A stretch of 64,000 nucleotides of DNA from Oxyruncus cristatus. Lineage: Eukaryota; Chordata; Aves; Passeriformes; Cotingidae. Within the stretch, counting starts at the first letter, position 1; each line of letters opens with the position of its first letter. The stretch is from positions 53,992-117,991 of the forward strand of contig VXAY01005596.1 of the NCBI GenBank assembly GCA_013399855.1. The letters are read 5' to 3'. Shown here piece by piece: positions 24,513 to 36,870 of the stretch. A program made the position numbers and the translations under genes. The notes below the pieces were generated by a model. It ran no database searches and was not told the DNA's origin. It saw only the letters and a program-made list of their open reading frames with translations.

Positions 24513-26867
24513 TGCTTATGTTAACCTAACATGGCCTATTTTTTGTTGGTATTTGGCAATAGTGTGACCAAAATTTCGTTAACCATTATTGTCTTTGACA
24601 TGGAGAATAAAGTAGTTGAGGATGTAATGTGTTTTAAATAATGATAATAGTAATAATAGTAAAAAGAAGAAGAAGAACTATAAATGGGAAAAATATATTA
24701 TGTGGCATAAGTGAAAACCAGCTGGTTTTCGAAAACAAACAAACAAACAAACAAAAAAACCCCTGACATCAAAACCCAAACTAACCCAAACATCAAAACT
24801 GATACAGCAACTGTGGTCTAAAAGTAAACACAAAAAACCCTTGGTGAAAACATATAATAAAGAAGAATAAATCAATAAATTTGTGTAGTGCCAGTGATAA
24901 TGTTTTCATATAACCTTTTTTGAAGAGTAACTGTAAAAATTTAATAGCAACGCACATGAGAATACTATGAAAAAGATTGCTGTTGTAAAAAGAGATAATT
25001 CTGAGAATAAGGAAAATCAAATCCCTGAGAGAGAAATTCAAATATTTTAGAACTCTAATTGATCTTTGCAGATAAGCAGAGTCAAGATTCTTGATTAATG
25101 GCAAACTCTTAAAATTTTAGGATAGTAGACAAAAATAATCTTTGTTAAGTAAGATAACAGTCCTTCATTGTTGCCATGGCAAACACTGGCAGTCACCGTT
25201 ATATCCTTCTGTATTATCACCAGCTAGCTAGAGTACTCCTTACAGGACCTGCATCTGAGACCCTTTTTTGATGGAGTCTGCTACCTGGTACATTTAGATA
25301 GTGCCATTGCAAGAGATACGGCTGATAAAGGCTAAAACAGGAAGGGAATGACTTCCTATCCCCAGCCATCAAGCTGAACAACTGTTTAACTAGGAAAGTG
25401 CTTTAGCTGAGAAAAGGCGAGTCAGATTTATCTGTACTTTAGTGCTATATTAGGACAAGAAAGTCTCAGATTCTTGTCTGTGCTCATGTTGTTTGCGTCT
25501 TTCATTTAAGTCTCAGGAAAACTACATAAAGAACCTTTTATGCAGTGACCATAACTGTGCTGTACCTTTTACAGGGCTAAGGCAAAATGTTAACTGGTCT
25601 AATTTTAACCTTAATGTTCAAAGAATTTTTTTACCCTTTTATGAAAACCAATTTAAATAAACAGATAAACCCATAAAAAAATAAATCAATACAGTCTAGA
25701 CAAAATTCTGCTAACATTGTTCAGTTTGTATGTAAGGTACTCTGAAGTACTCTATTGGAAATATATATATTTTTTTTTTGCTGATTCTACAGTGTCAGTG
25801 GTGCTGCTTGGTAAACAGAAATTTTGATTACAAATTAAATTACAAAATAAATTATTATATCTTTTCTAGATTAGTTTTAGAATAATTGGGAGATTCTTTT
25901 ATGATTTTGTACTTTAGGTAATTATTTGTATCAGGGAAAATCAGTGGCAACTACTCCAGCAAAATATTCTTGATGTTATTTGGCAACCATCCATCCTGCT
26001 TTCATAGTGATAGAGTTCTAATATTTTGATCCTATGTCACCAGTGCTTCTTGTAGATTGAAGAATACCCTGGTATATTGAAAACTCACAGGTACAACACC
26101 GTTTTTAAGCCAGTGAAAAAACTGTGGTTTAAACTATCTAACCTCTATACTCACTATACTTACCATGTGTACAGTAATGGCTGTTTCTTTCTTTGTACAT
26201 TAAAGATTTTCAAGCTCTTTATTAACCAGTGATTCTTATCTCCATCTGTGCTGTTCGAAGAAATTTAACTTTCCTTTAATTAAGCTAAGGGACTTCACAG
26301 TAATATCTCATTTCCCTGCATTTGTTTGTTTAGTTGGGTTTTTTTTCTGAATGAGAAGACTGAAATGATGCATACAGGACCTTAAAACAATTTATATTTA
26401 ATTTAAATATTTAAATGTAAAGCACATAATATCAAGGCTATACATTATAGCATCCTTTTTCTTCACAGTTTTCTTACTTAGAAATTATATTTGAAAAATA
26501 AGTCAATATGACAATTATGCCAATAATTTTTTTATCATGACTAATATCCATATTGGAAAAAAAATAATACAATGTTGTCAACTTTTTTGTTAAGTCATTA
26601 ATTTTGTATTCTGTAACTCACTCGAATAGCAAAGGTTTATGTGTTTAGGGGTTTGCATGATTCACATTATTTAATTGACATGTATGACTTTGATGTGAAG
26701 AAGTGAGCTGGTTTATGTTATATAAATTTGCAGGATCATAACTTTTTAATAGTATACAGAACAGCAGTCTAAACTAAGTTTTAAGATCTAATTCTTTATT
26801 TCTGTAGAGATGCTGAAGTTTAAGTGAATTAAATGACACCATCCCAATCAAAGTAGCAAGATGAATT
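24513..26867. other. Unassigned AT-rich DNA
   Basis: No gene recognised. It contains a mixed TAA/TAG/AAG run near 24640-24677 and an AAAC tract at 24732-24763. Confidence 0.5.
24732..24763 (+). repeat. (AAAC)n simple repeat
   Basis: AAAC units followed by seven A residues and CCCC, the same composite form as at 6126-6156. Confidence 0.9.
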
Positions 26868-27837
26868 TTTAATCACAAAAACTCCAGTGGTGGGGAGCAA
26901 TAGGGGTGGCTTCCATGAGAAACTCTCAGAAGCTTCCCACATGTCCAGTAGAGTCAATGCCAGTTAACTCCAAGAGGGACCTGCTGCTACCTGAGCCTAT
27001 CAACAACAGTGGTAGTGCCTCTGGAATAACATATTTAAAGAGGAAAAATGAAGTTACTGTGCAAAAACAATTATTGACAGAGAAGAAAGGAGAAAGAATG
27101 TATGAGAGAAACTCTGCAGACACCAAGGTCAATGAAGAAGAAAGGGCAGGAGCTGCTCCAGGTGCCAGAACAGAGATTACCCTGCATATTTGACATGTTG
27201 AGGCAGGCTGTCCCACCTGCAGCCCATGGATGATTCCATGCCAGAGCTGGATGCCTGAAGGAGGCTGTGAACCTGTGGAAAGCCCATGCAGGTTTGCTGG
27301 CAGGACTTGTGACCCCATGGGGGACCCATGTTGGAGCAGTTCATGAAGAACGGTAGCCTGTGGGAAGAACTCCTGTTGGAGAAATTCATGGAGGACTGTC
27401 ACCTGTATGAGGTCTCCTGTAGGACCTCATCCTGGAGCAGGGGAAGGAGATGTCCCCCTGAGGAGGAAGGAGTGGCACAGCCACGGGTGATGAACCGACT
27501 GGATCCCCTATTCCTCATTCCACTGTGCCACTCAGGGTGAAGAGGTAGAGAATTGTTAATAAAGTTAAGCCTGAGAAGCAGGGAGGGGTGGGAGGAAGGT
27601 GTTTGCAGAATTGGGTTTACGTCTCATTAGCCTACTCTGATTTTATTGGTAATAAATTAAATTCTTTTCCCCAAATTGAGTCTGTTTTGCCCATGACAGT
27701 AATTGATGAGTGATCTTTCCCTGTTATCTCGACCTATGAGCCTTTGATTATATTTTCTCTTCGCCATCCAGCTCAAGGAGGAAGTGATAGAACAACTTTG
27801 GTGGGCACCTGGCATCCAGCCAAGGTCAAACACAACA
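26868..27837 (-). mobile_element. LTR-like avian interspersed repeat, near full length
   Basis: Read on the minus strand, the element starts TGTTGTGTTTGACC at 27837, a form of TGTAGTGGGTTGACC. It runs through GCTGGATGCCAGGTGCCCAC, a GAAAATATAATCAAAGG segment, and a long GC-rich middle of loosely repeated GGAGCAG/GGGTCC-type phrases. It ends near 26868 in a diverged terminal block. It is the same family as 48590-49450 in the opposite orientation, sharing for example GACAGTCCTCCATGAA and CACCTCCTCCCCCTC-type blocks. The TG start, TATA-like segment and length fit a solo LTR. I recall it only as a common avian repeat and cannot name the family. No target duplication is visible. Frames of up to 158 codons here come from the GC-rich LTR sequence and are not genes. 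Confidence 0.7.
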
Positions 27838-28649
27838 CTTGTCTTCCATTTTTCTTCTTGAATAGTCCATCCTGTAGTGAAATTGTCAAAATGTAGGATA
27901 AAATAAATTATTATTTATGACAAGACCTTGTGATTTCTTTTTTTTTCCATTTTAGGAAAACAACCCCCCAGGATTTATAGGTCCTATTGAAATAAATCAA
28001 TGAACTGATGCAGTAGAAGACTGGAGCATCTCCTAGATGTGGCACTACTTGACCACCCATATATCGCCCTAATTTTTAATGAGATGAGTAGTATGCCAAG
28101 AATTCAAGTGAGAGTCAAAAGACAGTTGATCAATATCATCAATAGTTATGAAAAAGTATGCCAAAAGACACAGAAATCTGAACTTCCTAATACTTTGCTA
28201 ATCAAATCTTTCACAAAAATTAAAGAACCATGTAGATATTTAATCTGCAGAAACAGATAAAATTCACAGAATAGCCTAAAATTATTTCTGAACAACTCAC
28301 TGCGGATAATTCAAATTTGCAATATGCTGCATAGTGCAGGTATGTTCCTTGATTTCCTAACTCAGCTAACAGGTTGACAATAGCTGATCTCAAAATCCTA
28401 TTCATTCGGTATGCAGTTCTACAAACTCTTCCTATCTGTCTTTATTTACCCAACATCAACATTTACTGTCCATTTTTGTGCTCTGCATTGCTAGTGAAAT
28501 TCCTTTGCTGACATATTAAAAACAAATGAAATAAACCCCTTGCAAACGTGGTTAGAATTAATTAATTTATTTTAAAATGCACAATTTCACTCTCTCTGAT
28601 AGTATTTCTTTTTACTGGATGTATTTTATTTTATATGGTCGCTTGTAAA
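27838..28649. other. Unassigned DNA
   Basis: No gene or repeat recognised between the LTR-like element and the next CR1. Confidence 0.5.
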
Positions 28650-28970
28650 TATGAAAGGAGGTTGTAGCCAGGTGGGGGTTGGTCTCTTCTCCCAGGCAAC
28701 CAGTCGTAAGACAAGAGGGCATGGCCTTAAGCTGTGCCAGGGGAGGTTTAGGTTAGATATCAGAAAGAAATTCTTTACAGAGAGAATAATGAGGCATTGG
28801 AATAGGCTGCCCAGGGAAGTGGTGGATTCTCCATCCCTGGAGGTTTTCAAGATGAGGCTGGACGTGGTACTTAATGCCATAGTCTAGTAACCATAGTGGG
28901 GTTGGATCAAGGGTTGGACTTGATGATCTCCAAGGTCCTTTCCAACCCGTCTGATTCTATGATTCTATGA
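28650..28970 (+). mobile_element. CR1 LINE 3' end, well preserved
   Basis: This is the 3' terminal 320 bases of a CR1. It carries ORF2 C-terminal sequence (a frame from 28651 reads [18 protein letters not shown] and later [11 protein letters not shown]), then GGTTGGACTTGATGATCTCC and the terminal direct repeats GATTCTATGATTCTATGA ending at 28970. It is 5'-truncated, as most CR1 copies are. It is among the least diverged CR1 copies in the window and the best reference here for the 3' terminus. Confidence 0.96.
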
Positions 28971-29444
28971 AGCCATTCAGCTGTCTTTAAGCAAGATAAT
29001 AGATCTCCTCTGAAACAAAATAAAATTTCAGTGTAATTACAAATAAGTATTCTCAAAAATCCTTTTGTTTCAATAGAGCCTATCAGACATTTTCACATGC
29101 CAGATAAGATGCCAGCTAATTTCTCTATTTTTTAATTACATCCTACATTTTGGCCTAGTGCCTGATCTGAGCTCTTTATGCTCTCTTTTCAGAATTAGCA
29201 CATGCCAAACACTGATTGCTCCATAGTCACTTGTGTCCATCTTTTACTTCCTCTCAGATTTCAGAAAAGGTCCTGTATTTCAATGTCATCTGTGAAACCA
29301 AGACATATCTATGTCTTTGAGCTTACTGGTTTTGTAGTGTTTTGCAGTATTTTGACATGTTTAGCATTAAAATTAAATATATCTGTTATTAGCATTGTGT
29401 ATAATTTAGAAATTCTAGAATGAAGAACTACGTGTGAGATTGAC

Positions 29445-29463
29445 GGGGGGCGGGGGGGAAGGG
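29445..29463 (+). other. G-rich run, possible G-quadruplex
   Basis: Six G, one C, seven G, two A and three G give four runs of at least three G with short loops, if the seven-G run is split. It lies in AT-rich DNA with no gene nearby. Confidence 0.5.
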
Positions 29464-32400
29464 AGAAGGAAGAAGAGAAGTTTTAGCCTTCACATTAGTC
29501 CTCACAACCAGCTTTCCTGATACTGCTCATGCTCTTAGAGAAACACCTCAGCTGCCAATTCATGCCTTGATTTTACGAGTGCAATTTAAATAATTAAATA
29601 TTTGAAAGGCTCTAGGTAATCTGAGACAACTACATGGAATCTGCATATTTTAAATCTGATTTGTAGGAGACCGTTGTCTTTCTGGACCTGAAGGACTATT
29701 GCTCAAGTGCAGACACCTGTGTAAAAGAGAGTCTGTGTAAAAGATGATCCACGCCTCTGAAAGTTGGGGACAAGAAAGAATTGGAGAGGAAATTCATGTC
29801 CCTAGTTAAATAAATAAATCAATAAATCGTGGATTGTTGTCTTGGCTGCCTTTTCAAAGTTTTAACAGAAAAAAAGGAGGCAGATTGATGGGTAAAATGT
29901 TATGAAGTAAAGGAGTCTCAGCTGTCCTGCCACTCCCTATTCACATCACAGTTGCCTTTTCCTTGGCTTGTGAGTTAAAGTATAAACAACCTTGCTTTAG
30001 TAATGAAATAGAGAATTAAATATATGGATACAAACAAATTACTGCTCTGTTTTGTTGTACCAAAAAAGTACTGAAAGTGCATGAACATATTTTTTTTACC
30101 ATGAAGCCATTTTGCAGTTTTGGTGGAATTAGTCTTGTAAAATTAGATTTGCAGCATTCAGTAGTGAGAGTGTCTAACAGCCTTGTGATACACTGTTCGT
30201 TGATCTATAAATTGTACCTCTCCTTTCCACTGAAGGATGCTGTAACAGTGGTTTGAGGGAACAAAAATTCCATGTAAGAACACTTTACAAATCTCTCATT
30301 AGTCAGATTATTGAGCTGTCCTCATCGAAGAACTCAGACACCCTTTTCTTCCATTATGCAAATCTCGGAGGATTTTTACAGAAACTATTCTGCATGAAGA
30401 CTTAGTTTCTAAGTTGGCTTTGAACAGTTTTTTCTCAGTCTTTTGGCTACATTGCATCTGTGTTAGCAGCAGCTGCTTAACCAGACCTTACCAGAGAATT
30501 TTAAATTATATTTTTTGTGGAACTCCAATAGTACTAGTCTATTAAAAACATCCTAGAATAGTGCAAGAACTACCACAAAGACTGGAGCCCAAGAAAGAGT
30601 AGAGCAGACTGTAGCATAGGAAACAAATCAATAGATATATCATAGGACATACATTTTAAAATACTGTAACTTGTTATATAATTTAAAATCAACAATATAA
30701 AACTTCTACTTCAAGCAATTCCTAGAAGAAAAGAATAAAAGAGAGAGAAAAAGAGAATTTTAGTGCAAATCCTCAAGTAGTAATATCTATTATGAATCAA
30801 GCTATGGATATTCATTTCGGAACATACTGTAATTATAATTTAGTGATGTGGTGAGTTTGTAAACATAATTTCATGGTTGCAAATATAATTTTGTAATGTG
30901 ATTTAGTTTATTGGAAATATAATTTATTAATTTAGATATGTTCAGTAATTTATCCAGCATAAAATGTGCAAAGATACAGGATTATAATGTCAGGAATTAA
31001 AAGAAACAGGAAAAAAGAACCTGCTGTTGCTTAATTAATCCCAAATATTCAGCTGTGAAAAAGCAGAGTCTGGAAAACCAGCACACCTGTTAGACCTCTT
31101 GGATCTTCAGAATTTGCTGAAAAATAATAATTAAAAGAAATAAAAAAAGGCATTTAAACACAGCTATGTATGAATTTACAGTTGTATTTAAAATGCTTCT
31201 TTCATGGTGTACTTATTCATTTTTTATGATACAATCCAGAGCCACAAAGCACCCAGCCGTGTCAAGGTTTAAAAAAGTCATAAGAAAACAGTAGATTTTA
31301 AACGAATAGATGTTCTGAGCAATGAAAGCAATCAAATAAACAAACAGGGAACGAGAATTTTTCTTAGAAAGAGCAAAGATCTAAAGTTTGGAAGGGTTTT
31401 TGTTTCCTAAAACGGATATAATGTCCTATCAGGCTTCCATTAAGAAAGGTTAGTTCAATGAGATCACTCTATTCAAGAGACAGGGTAAGTAAAATTTAAT
31501 AAAAATATTATTGTTTTTTCTTCCATTCACCTTAACAATATAACAAAATAACCTTTTATTCCGTTCTTCAACTTAACAATGGCAATAGTATCTAATTTAC
31601 AAAGTTCAGTCAAACTCACCTTGCTATTGGATGATATAGTCCCTTTCCATGCCTCCCTTTCTGTGCCTTTACAAATGTCACTGATTCCCCAGGGTAGACT
31701 GGTTCAGATCATGCACTACATTTTATTGAAATCCTTCCTGGATAGGAAACAACTGCCTGAATAGCCAAAATTCACAATTTCACATCCATAGCAGCTAAAC
31801 ATTCAGTAATGTCAGTTTAAGGTGGGACTATGTCTTGAAGCAGAAGTCACACAAAATTGTTTGACAGACCAAAGCTTAGTGAATGAGAAAACAGTGAGGG
31901 CCCATCACGCTCTTTTCAAATACGAGAGCCATAGAAGTGCAGATGATATCATGAGCCTAAGATGACACTCCACTTTGCACCTACACTGCTTGCTGTAAAC
32001 ACTGTCTAGCCACTGAGGATCATAAACAGAGATTTATGAATATCTTAACAATACATTGACCAGTTTGCCAGCTGGACTTTTTCTAACTTGACGTCATCAT
32101 AGGTTAAAATTTCTGATGTCGATTAGTTTAGAAAAACATAGACACACACCTTTTAACAAAGTCTGACGTTTGCAAAAAGTCCATTTGAATGGACACAATG
32201 ACAAACCACTTTTTTAAAAGTAACTATCTGACCTACTCTCTGTTAATGTGAGATTGGTATCTGCATATTTTTATATACTTCCTCTCTTCTGCACATTTAT
32301 CCATAAAAGAGTGTATAAAATACAATTATATTGGAATGTTGCCTCTAAAAATGAGGGTAGGCTTGAACTGCAATAAGGTGTTTAGTTCTGACAATTACTT

Positions 32401-32492
32401 GGGGTTTTCTCACGAAATTAGCTTTCGCTTTTTTCCATACACCCTAAACAAACAAAACAACCAACCAAAACAAAAACAACAAAAAAAAACAA

Positions 32493-32544
32493 NNNNNNNN
32501 NNNNNNNNNNNNNNNNNNNNNNNNNNNNNNNNNNNNNNNNNNNN
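32493..32544. other. Assembly gap (52 N)
   Basis: Both flanks are A-rich (a CAAAA-type run on the left, nine A on the right). The gap probably falls in a homopolymer or (AAAC)n tract that the assembly did not resolve. Its true length is unknown. Confidence 0.95.
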
Positions 32545-35374
32545 AAAAAAAAAGAGGGAGAAAGAAAACCGAAGTATTCTAATAAGTATTTTTAAAAAGT
32601 AAAATAACTGTATTATGCAGTAATTTGATCACAGACTTATTAGATTTTTTTTTATTTTGAAAATACAACATTTAAAGATACCATATTTAGATATTTAAGA
32701 GCTAAAATCATGCAAGATATGGCAGTAGGTATACATGATGTTTAAAGTACACTAGACTGTAATATAAGGAGTTGCTATGATATATCATGTAATTATGTAG
32801 TCAAAGATAACCCGTCTGTGTATCTAACAAGAGTTTAATTAAGCTTCATAATCAATACTTGTTTTTGATGAAGCTTGTAATAGGAATCGAATGGCACGAT
32901 ATTTTGGAAAGAATATAAAAATTTATTTTTTTCTTAAATTTCATAATTTTATTAGGGGAATATTAGCCAACAATGCATTAGCAGCCAGAAACTTTTGTTC
33001 TGTGCTATTTGAATTGGCATCAATTATTATATAGCCTGTTAGTGACACTTTGAAATAAAGGATTTGGCTGTTAAAGCTGACACCTAACAGCACAGAACAC
33101 CTAATGAGAGGTCAGGTAAGCATTCCTTTAATACCGTAAAGGCACTAAGATATTCTACATTTTTGATGAGCCCTACTGCTCTGTATGAATGAGGTTGCTT
33201 TGGGTTTTAGAAGAACACAGAAGTCCATACTGCATTTTTACTTGGTAGAAAAAAAAAAAATGCTTTTCCACTGAGAGGTTTCTAAGATTGCTCAGGAAGT
33301 GAAGCGGCAGGAATTTTCCTTTCCATTGATTATAAAGGATAGACATATGTGTCACTGCTGCATCTTCTGAAAGTAGAAGAATTAAAGTAACTGAATCCAC
33401 CATCTGTGACAATTCAGTTTGGAATAACATTTCCTTTTCAAAGGAAAAAAATCTTATCTTCTACTTAAAAACATTATAAAGAAAAGAATTTGTGGTGCAC
33501 TTACACTACTATGTTTTAGAGAATCAATGAAACTTTAAATGTTAGGCTCATAATTACTTCTAATGGTTATTTTCTCACTCCTTGTCTCTGTTTGGGACTC
33601 TGAAAGTTCAATTTTATTTTAATATGGTTACAATAACAGTTTGGTTCAAGAGCTGCAACAGAAGGGTAGTTATTAAAACGATTATACCAACTTTAGTTTT
33701 CTCTACCCTCTACAGTCCACTCCTCTTGCAGGCTTTACATCCTCAAACAGTCCCACATATTCTTATGCTACATCTCAGGGTATACGATGTAGGTACTCAG
33801 TTTTGTCCTATAAGTATCATTCTGCTGAGCTGTTACACCATTGTGTGTTATTCCAGGCACTTAAAACTACACAAAAGAGAAAGAAAGAAGTAATTATACT
33901 TAAGATCTGAGGGTCACCAGTAGGGCCCAAGAGCAGATCAAGAAATGTTCTTGACTATGATTCGAAAGGAAATTAAAATAAATAATTGATTTCAAATATT
34001 TACACTCTCTATCAAGTGATAGGACTTGTAAACAGCTGACTGCTTTCTTTGGCACCTCAAAAAATTTTATTCTTTTGATAATAAAACAGAAAAGTGATCA
34101 GAATACATCATTGTTTTAAACTCTTCAAGCAGTTAATGAAGTAATAAAAGTAAGATTAGAGAAGTACTTATTGGATATTCCAAAATGTTAGAAATACAGG
34201 GACCTTGCCCTTTAAACCTGCAGACCATTTAAACCTATTCTAATCTTAAACAAAGCCTACAAGCCTTAGCTTTTAGTTTTTTGTTCCTGTGTATATAATA
34301 GACAAAAATATGTTGCATATTTATATAGTATAGTGTGTGTGAACACTGTTTGTGTACTCTCTCTCTCTAGAAAGAATATAACTGGCAATAGGAAGGTAGA
34401 AACCTTAACATATTTGACAGCACTTCCCTCCCATATACTTATATTCACACTTAAAAACAGGGCTGGAAATAGCTCTGAGAGTACATTGCAAATACCCTAT
34501 CCTGCAATTTTAAGACAGAGTTGGCTGCTAATAGCTAGAGTTCTGTCTCCATCCGTGTTCATCTTGACCTCCTGCTCATTCATCCTGTGAAGCAGGAAAT
34601 GAGAAAAAAAGAGGATGCAAACTGGGTGCAAAGTCCATGGCAGTCCATGTCAGCTCTAACAGCTATTGTTACTGTGCAGAGGACTTGTTAGAAACTTTTT
34701 TGAACAGTGTGTTCAAATGGTTGTCTTGGACGGAATTTGTGAGACAGAGTTATACTTCAGTTTCTGTAGGATCCTCCTGAGTACCTGATGACCTATGGAA
34801 TGGAACGGAAGAAGTTTTTTAAGGTAATAGATACACAATTATTGAAATTCTTCTCCTTGATCAGATTTCCTATGTGAAGTTTATGATCCAGCTGTCACAC
34901 AAAAATACCTCTATAGACAATTATTCCAAATACAGTTCATCCTATATAATTGTTTCTGTGAAAACTGCCACTTACAGAACAGGCTTGCCTGCTCAGCGAG
35001 ATCTTGATTTGTGTTAAGAAGTCTTTGCCCATCGTTGTACAGGTGACATGAGGTCTGCATGGGGATGATGCCTTTGGAGGAATTTAAGAACCAGTTCAGA
35101 ATGATACGGCACTGCTCCTTTTCCGTGTTCAAAAAGTAGGGAATGAAAGAAGTGCGAAAGCAGTACTACCCTCAAAACAGATTGATTAAAGAACTGGGCA
35201 TCACCTAAAGGCAAAACTTTTACTCTGAAGATATGAGGATTCCTATAGTTGTGACAGACAATAATTGTGTTGCAAAATGAATAGAAGAATTTTAGAAAGG
35301 ACCAGAGGCCAGTAGGAATGTAAACATGAAAAATTACAATTAACAGCGTGTCAGAAGAATGGACTAACATGAGT

Positions 35375-35671
35375 CATGGAATCACACAATCACAGAGTGC
35401 TCGAGATTGGAAGGGACCTCTGGAGATAAATCTGGTCCAACTCCCTAAAGCAGGGCTACCTACAGCTGGTTGTCAAGGACCACGTCTATACAGTTTCTGA
35501 ATATCTCCAAGAAGGGGAGACTCCACAACCTCTCTGGGCAACCTGCAGCAGTGCTCAGGCACCCTCACAGTGAAAAAGTGTTTGCTGATTTTCAGGGGGA
35601 ACCTCTTCTGTTTCAGTTTGTTCCCATTACCACTGGTCCTGTTACTAGACACGAGAGACTGGATCCATCTT
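35375..35671 (-). mobile_element. Outer CR1 LINE, 3' part
   Basis: It starts with a CR1 tail (TCATGGAATCACACAATCAC) and follows the minus-strand consensus through AGCAGGGCTACCTACAGC, GACTCCACAACCTCTCTGGG, TTCCCATTACCACTGGTCC and GAGACTGGATCCATCTT. At 35671 the match stops because a plus-strand CR1 is inserted. The outer element resumes at 36636 with CTTTGCACCCTCCATTCAGG, the block expected next. Confidence 0.92.
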
Positions 35672-36635
35672 TGGGATCAGTACTGTTTAAAACCTTCATC
35701 AACAGCATAGACACTGGGATCTGTGCATCCTCAGCAAGTTTGCAGACGACACTGAGCTGAGTCATGCTGTTGACACACCAGAGGGAAGAAATGCCATCTA
35801 GAGGGAAGTGGATAAGCATGAGAAGTGGGCCTATGTGAACCTCATGAGGTTCAAAAAGGCCAAATGCAAAGTCCTGCACCTGGGTTGGGGCAACTTTTGA
35901 TATCAATAGAGTCTGGGGGATGGAGGGGTTGAGAACAGTCCTTTGGAGAAAGACTTGAGGGTACGTATGAATTAAAAGATGGACATGAGCCAGTAATGTG
36001 CTCTTTCATCTCAAAAAGCCAAGCGTATTCTGGGCTGCATCAAAAGAAGCATGGCCAGCAGGTCAAGGGAGGTGATTCTTCCCTTCTGCTTCTCTCTTGT
36101 GAGGCTCCACTTGGAGTACTGCATCCAGCACTGGAGCCTTCATTACAAGAAAGATAGGGACCTGTTGGAGCAGGTCTGGAGGAGAGACACGAAAATTATC
36201 AGAAGATGGAAAATGTCTCCTATGAAGAAAGACTGAGTTGGGGTTGTTCTCAACTGGATCCTGGATAAGAGGTCTCTGGGAAGACCTTATTGTGGCCTTT
36301 CAATTCCTAAAGGGGGCTTATAAGAAAGATGGGGACAGAATTTTTAATGGGACTTGTAGCAATAAAACGAAGGGTAATGGTTTTAAACTAAAAGTGGATA
36401 TATTTAGAGTAGACATGGGGGTGAAGGTGAATTTCTTTACAATGAGGGTGGTGAGTGACTAGAACAGTTTACCAAAGAGATGGTAGATTCTGTCACCTCT
36501 GGAAACATTGAAGGTCAGGTTGGACAGGGCTCTGAGCAACGTGATCTAGTTGAAGATGTCCCTGATCGTTGCATGGGATTTGGACTAGATGACCTTTAAA
36601 ATCTCTTCCAACCAAAACCATTCTATGATTCCATG
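35672..36635 (+). mobile_element. Nested CR1 LINE, 5'-truncated in RT domain
   Basis: The element begins within the reverse-transcriptase region (GATCAGTACTGTTTAAAACC, usually part of QGSVLGPVLFNIF). It carries the catalytic block FADD at 35739-35750 in the frame SKFADDTEL. It continues through GGGCTGCATCAAAAGAAGC, CACTTGGAGTACTGCATCC and TTTGGACTAGATGACCTTT, and ends with TTCTATGATTCCATG at 36635. Frameshifts and stops break the frame. It is flanked by ATCTT on both sides (35667-35671 and 36636-36640), a 5-bp target duplication inside an older minus-strand CR1. Confidence 0.93.
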
Positions 36636-36870
36636 ATCTTCTTTGCACCCTCCATTCAGGTGTTTATACACATACAATGATCTCCTTGAGCCTTTTTTTT
36701 TCTAGGGTGAAGAATCTCATCTCCTTCAGACTTCCTTCAAAAGAAAGATACCCTATTCTCTTCATCATCTTTGTGACCTCTTGCTGGACTCTCTCCAGTA
36801 CGTCCATGTCTCTCTTGTACTGAGGATCTCAGACATGGAAACATTTCTCCAGGTGTTGTCTCAGCAGTAG
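36636..36870 (-). mobile_element. Outer CR1 LINE, 5'-ward continuation
   Basis: It continues the minus-strand element of 35375-35671 after the nested insertion: CTTTGCACCCTCCATTCAGG, CTTCATCATCTTTGTGACCTC, GCTGGACTCTCTCCAGTACG and TCTCTCTTGTACTGAGG. It stops near 36870, so the outer copy totals about 530 bases and is itself 5'-truncated. Its first five bases are the right copy of the ATCTT duplication. Confidence 0.92.

Larger units (their letters stand above)
28971..35374. other. Unassigned AT-rich DNA
   Basis: No gene or recognised transposon in this long interval. It holds a G-rich run (29445-29463), an assembly gap (32493-32544) and a 16-base palindrome (32179-32194). A minus-strand frame of 118 codons at 35014-35370 stops just outside the next CR1 and resembles nothing I know. 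Confidence 0.5.

Noticed and set aside
26926..27402. Open frame of 158 codons on the minus strand
   Set aside because: It is contained in the LTR-like repeat 26868-27837. The repeated LHELLQ and GSPMGSQ-type phrases come from the element's internal GC-rich repetition.
19445..27837. A single intact provirus spanning the LTR-rich region
   Set aside because: The LTR pieces belong to at least three families, lie on both strands and have no gag, pol or env sequence between them.
28651..28887. Frame with [11 protein letters not shown] that could look like a small protein
   Set aside because: This is the C-terminal end of CR1 ORF2 in a 5'-truncated copy.
35014..35370. Minus-strand frame of 118 codons next to a CR1
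   Set aside because: It has no recognisable domain, and a second overlapping frame of similar quality exists. I could not link it to a gene or an ERV.
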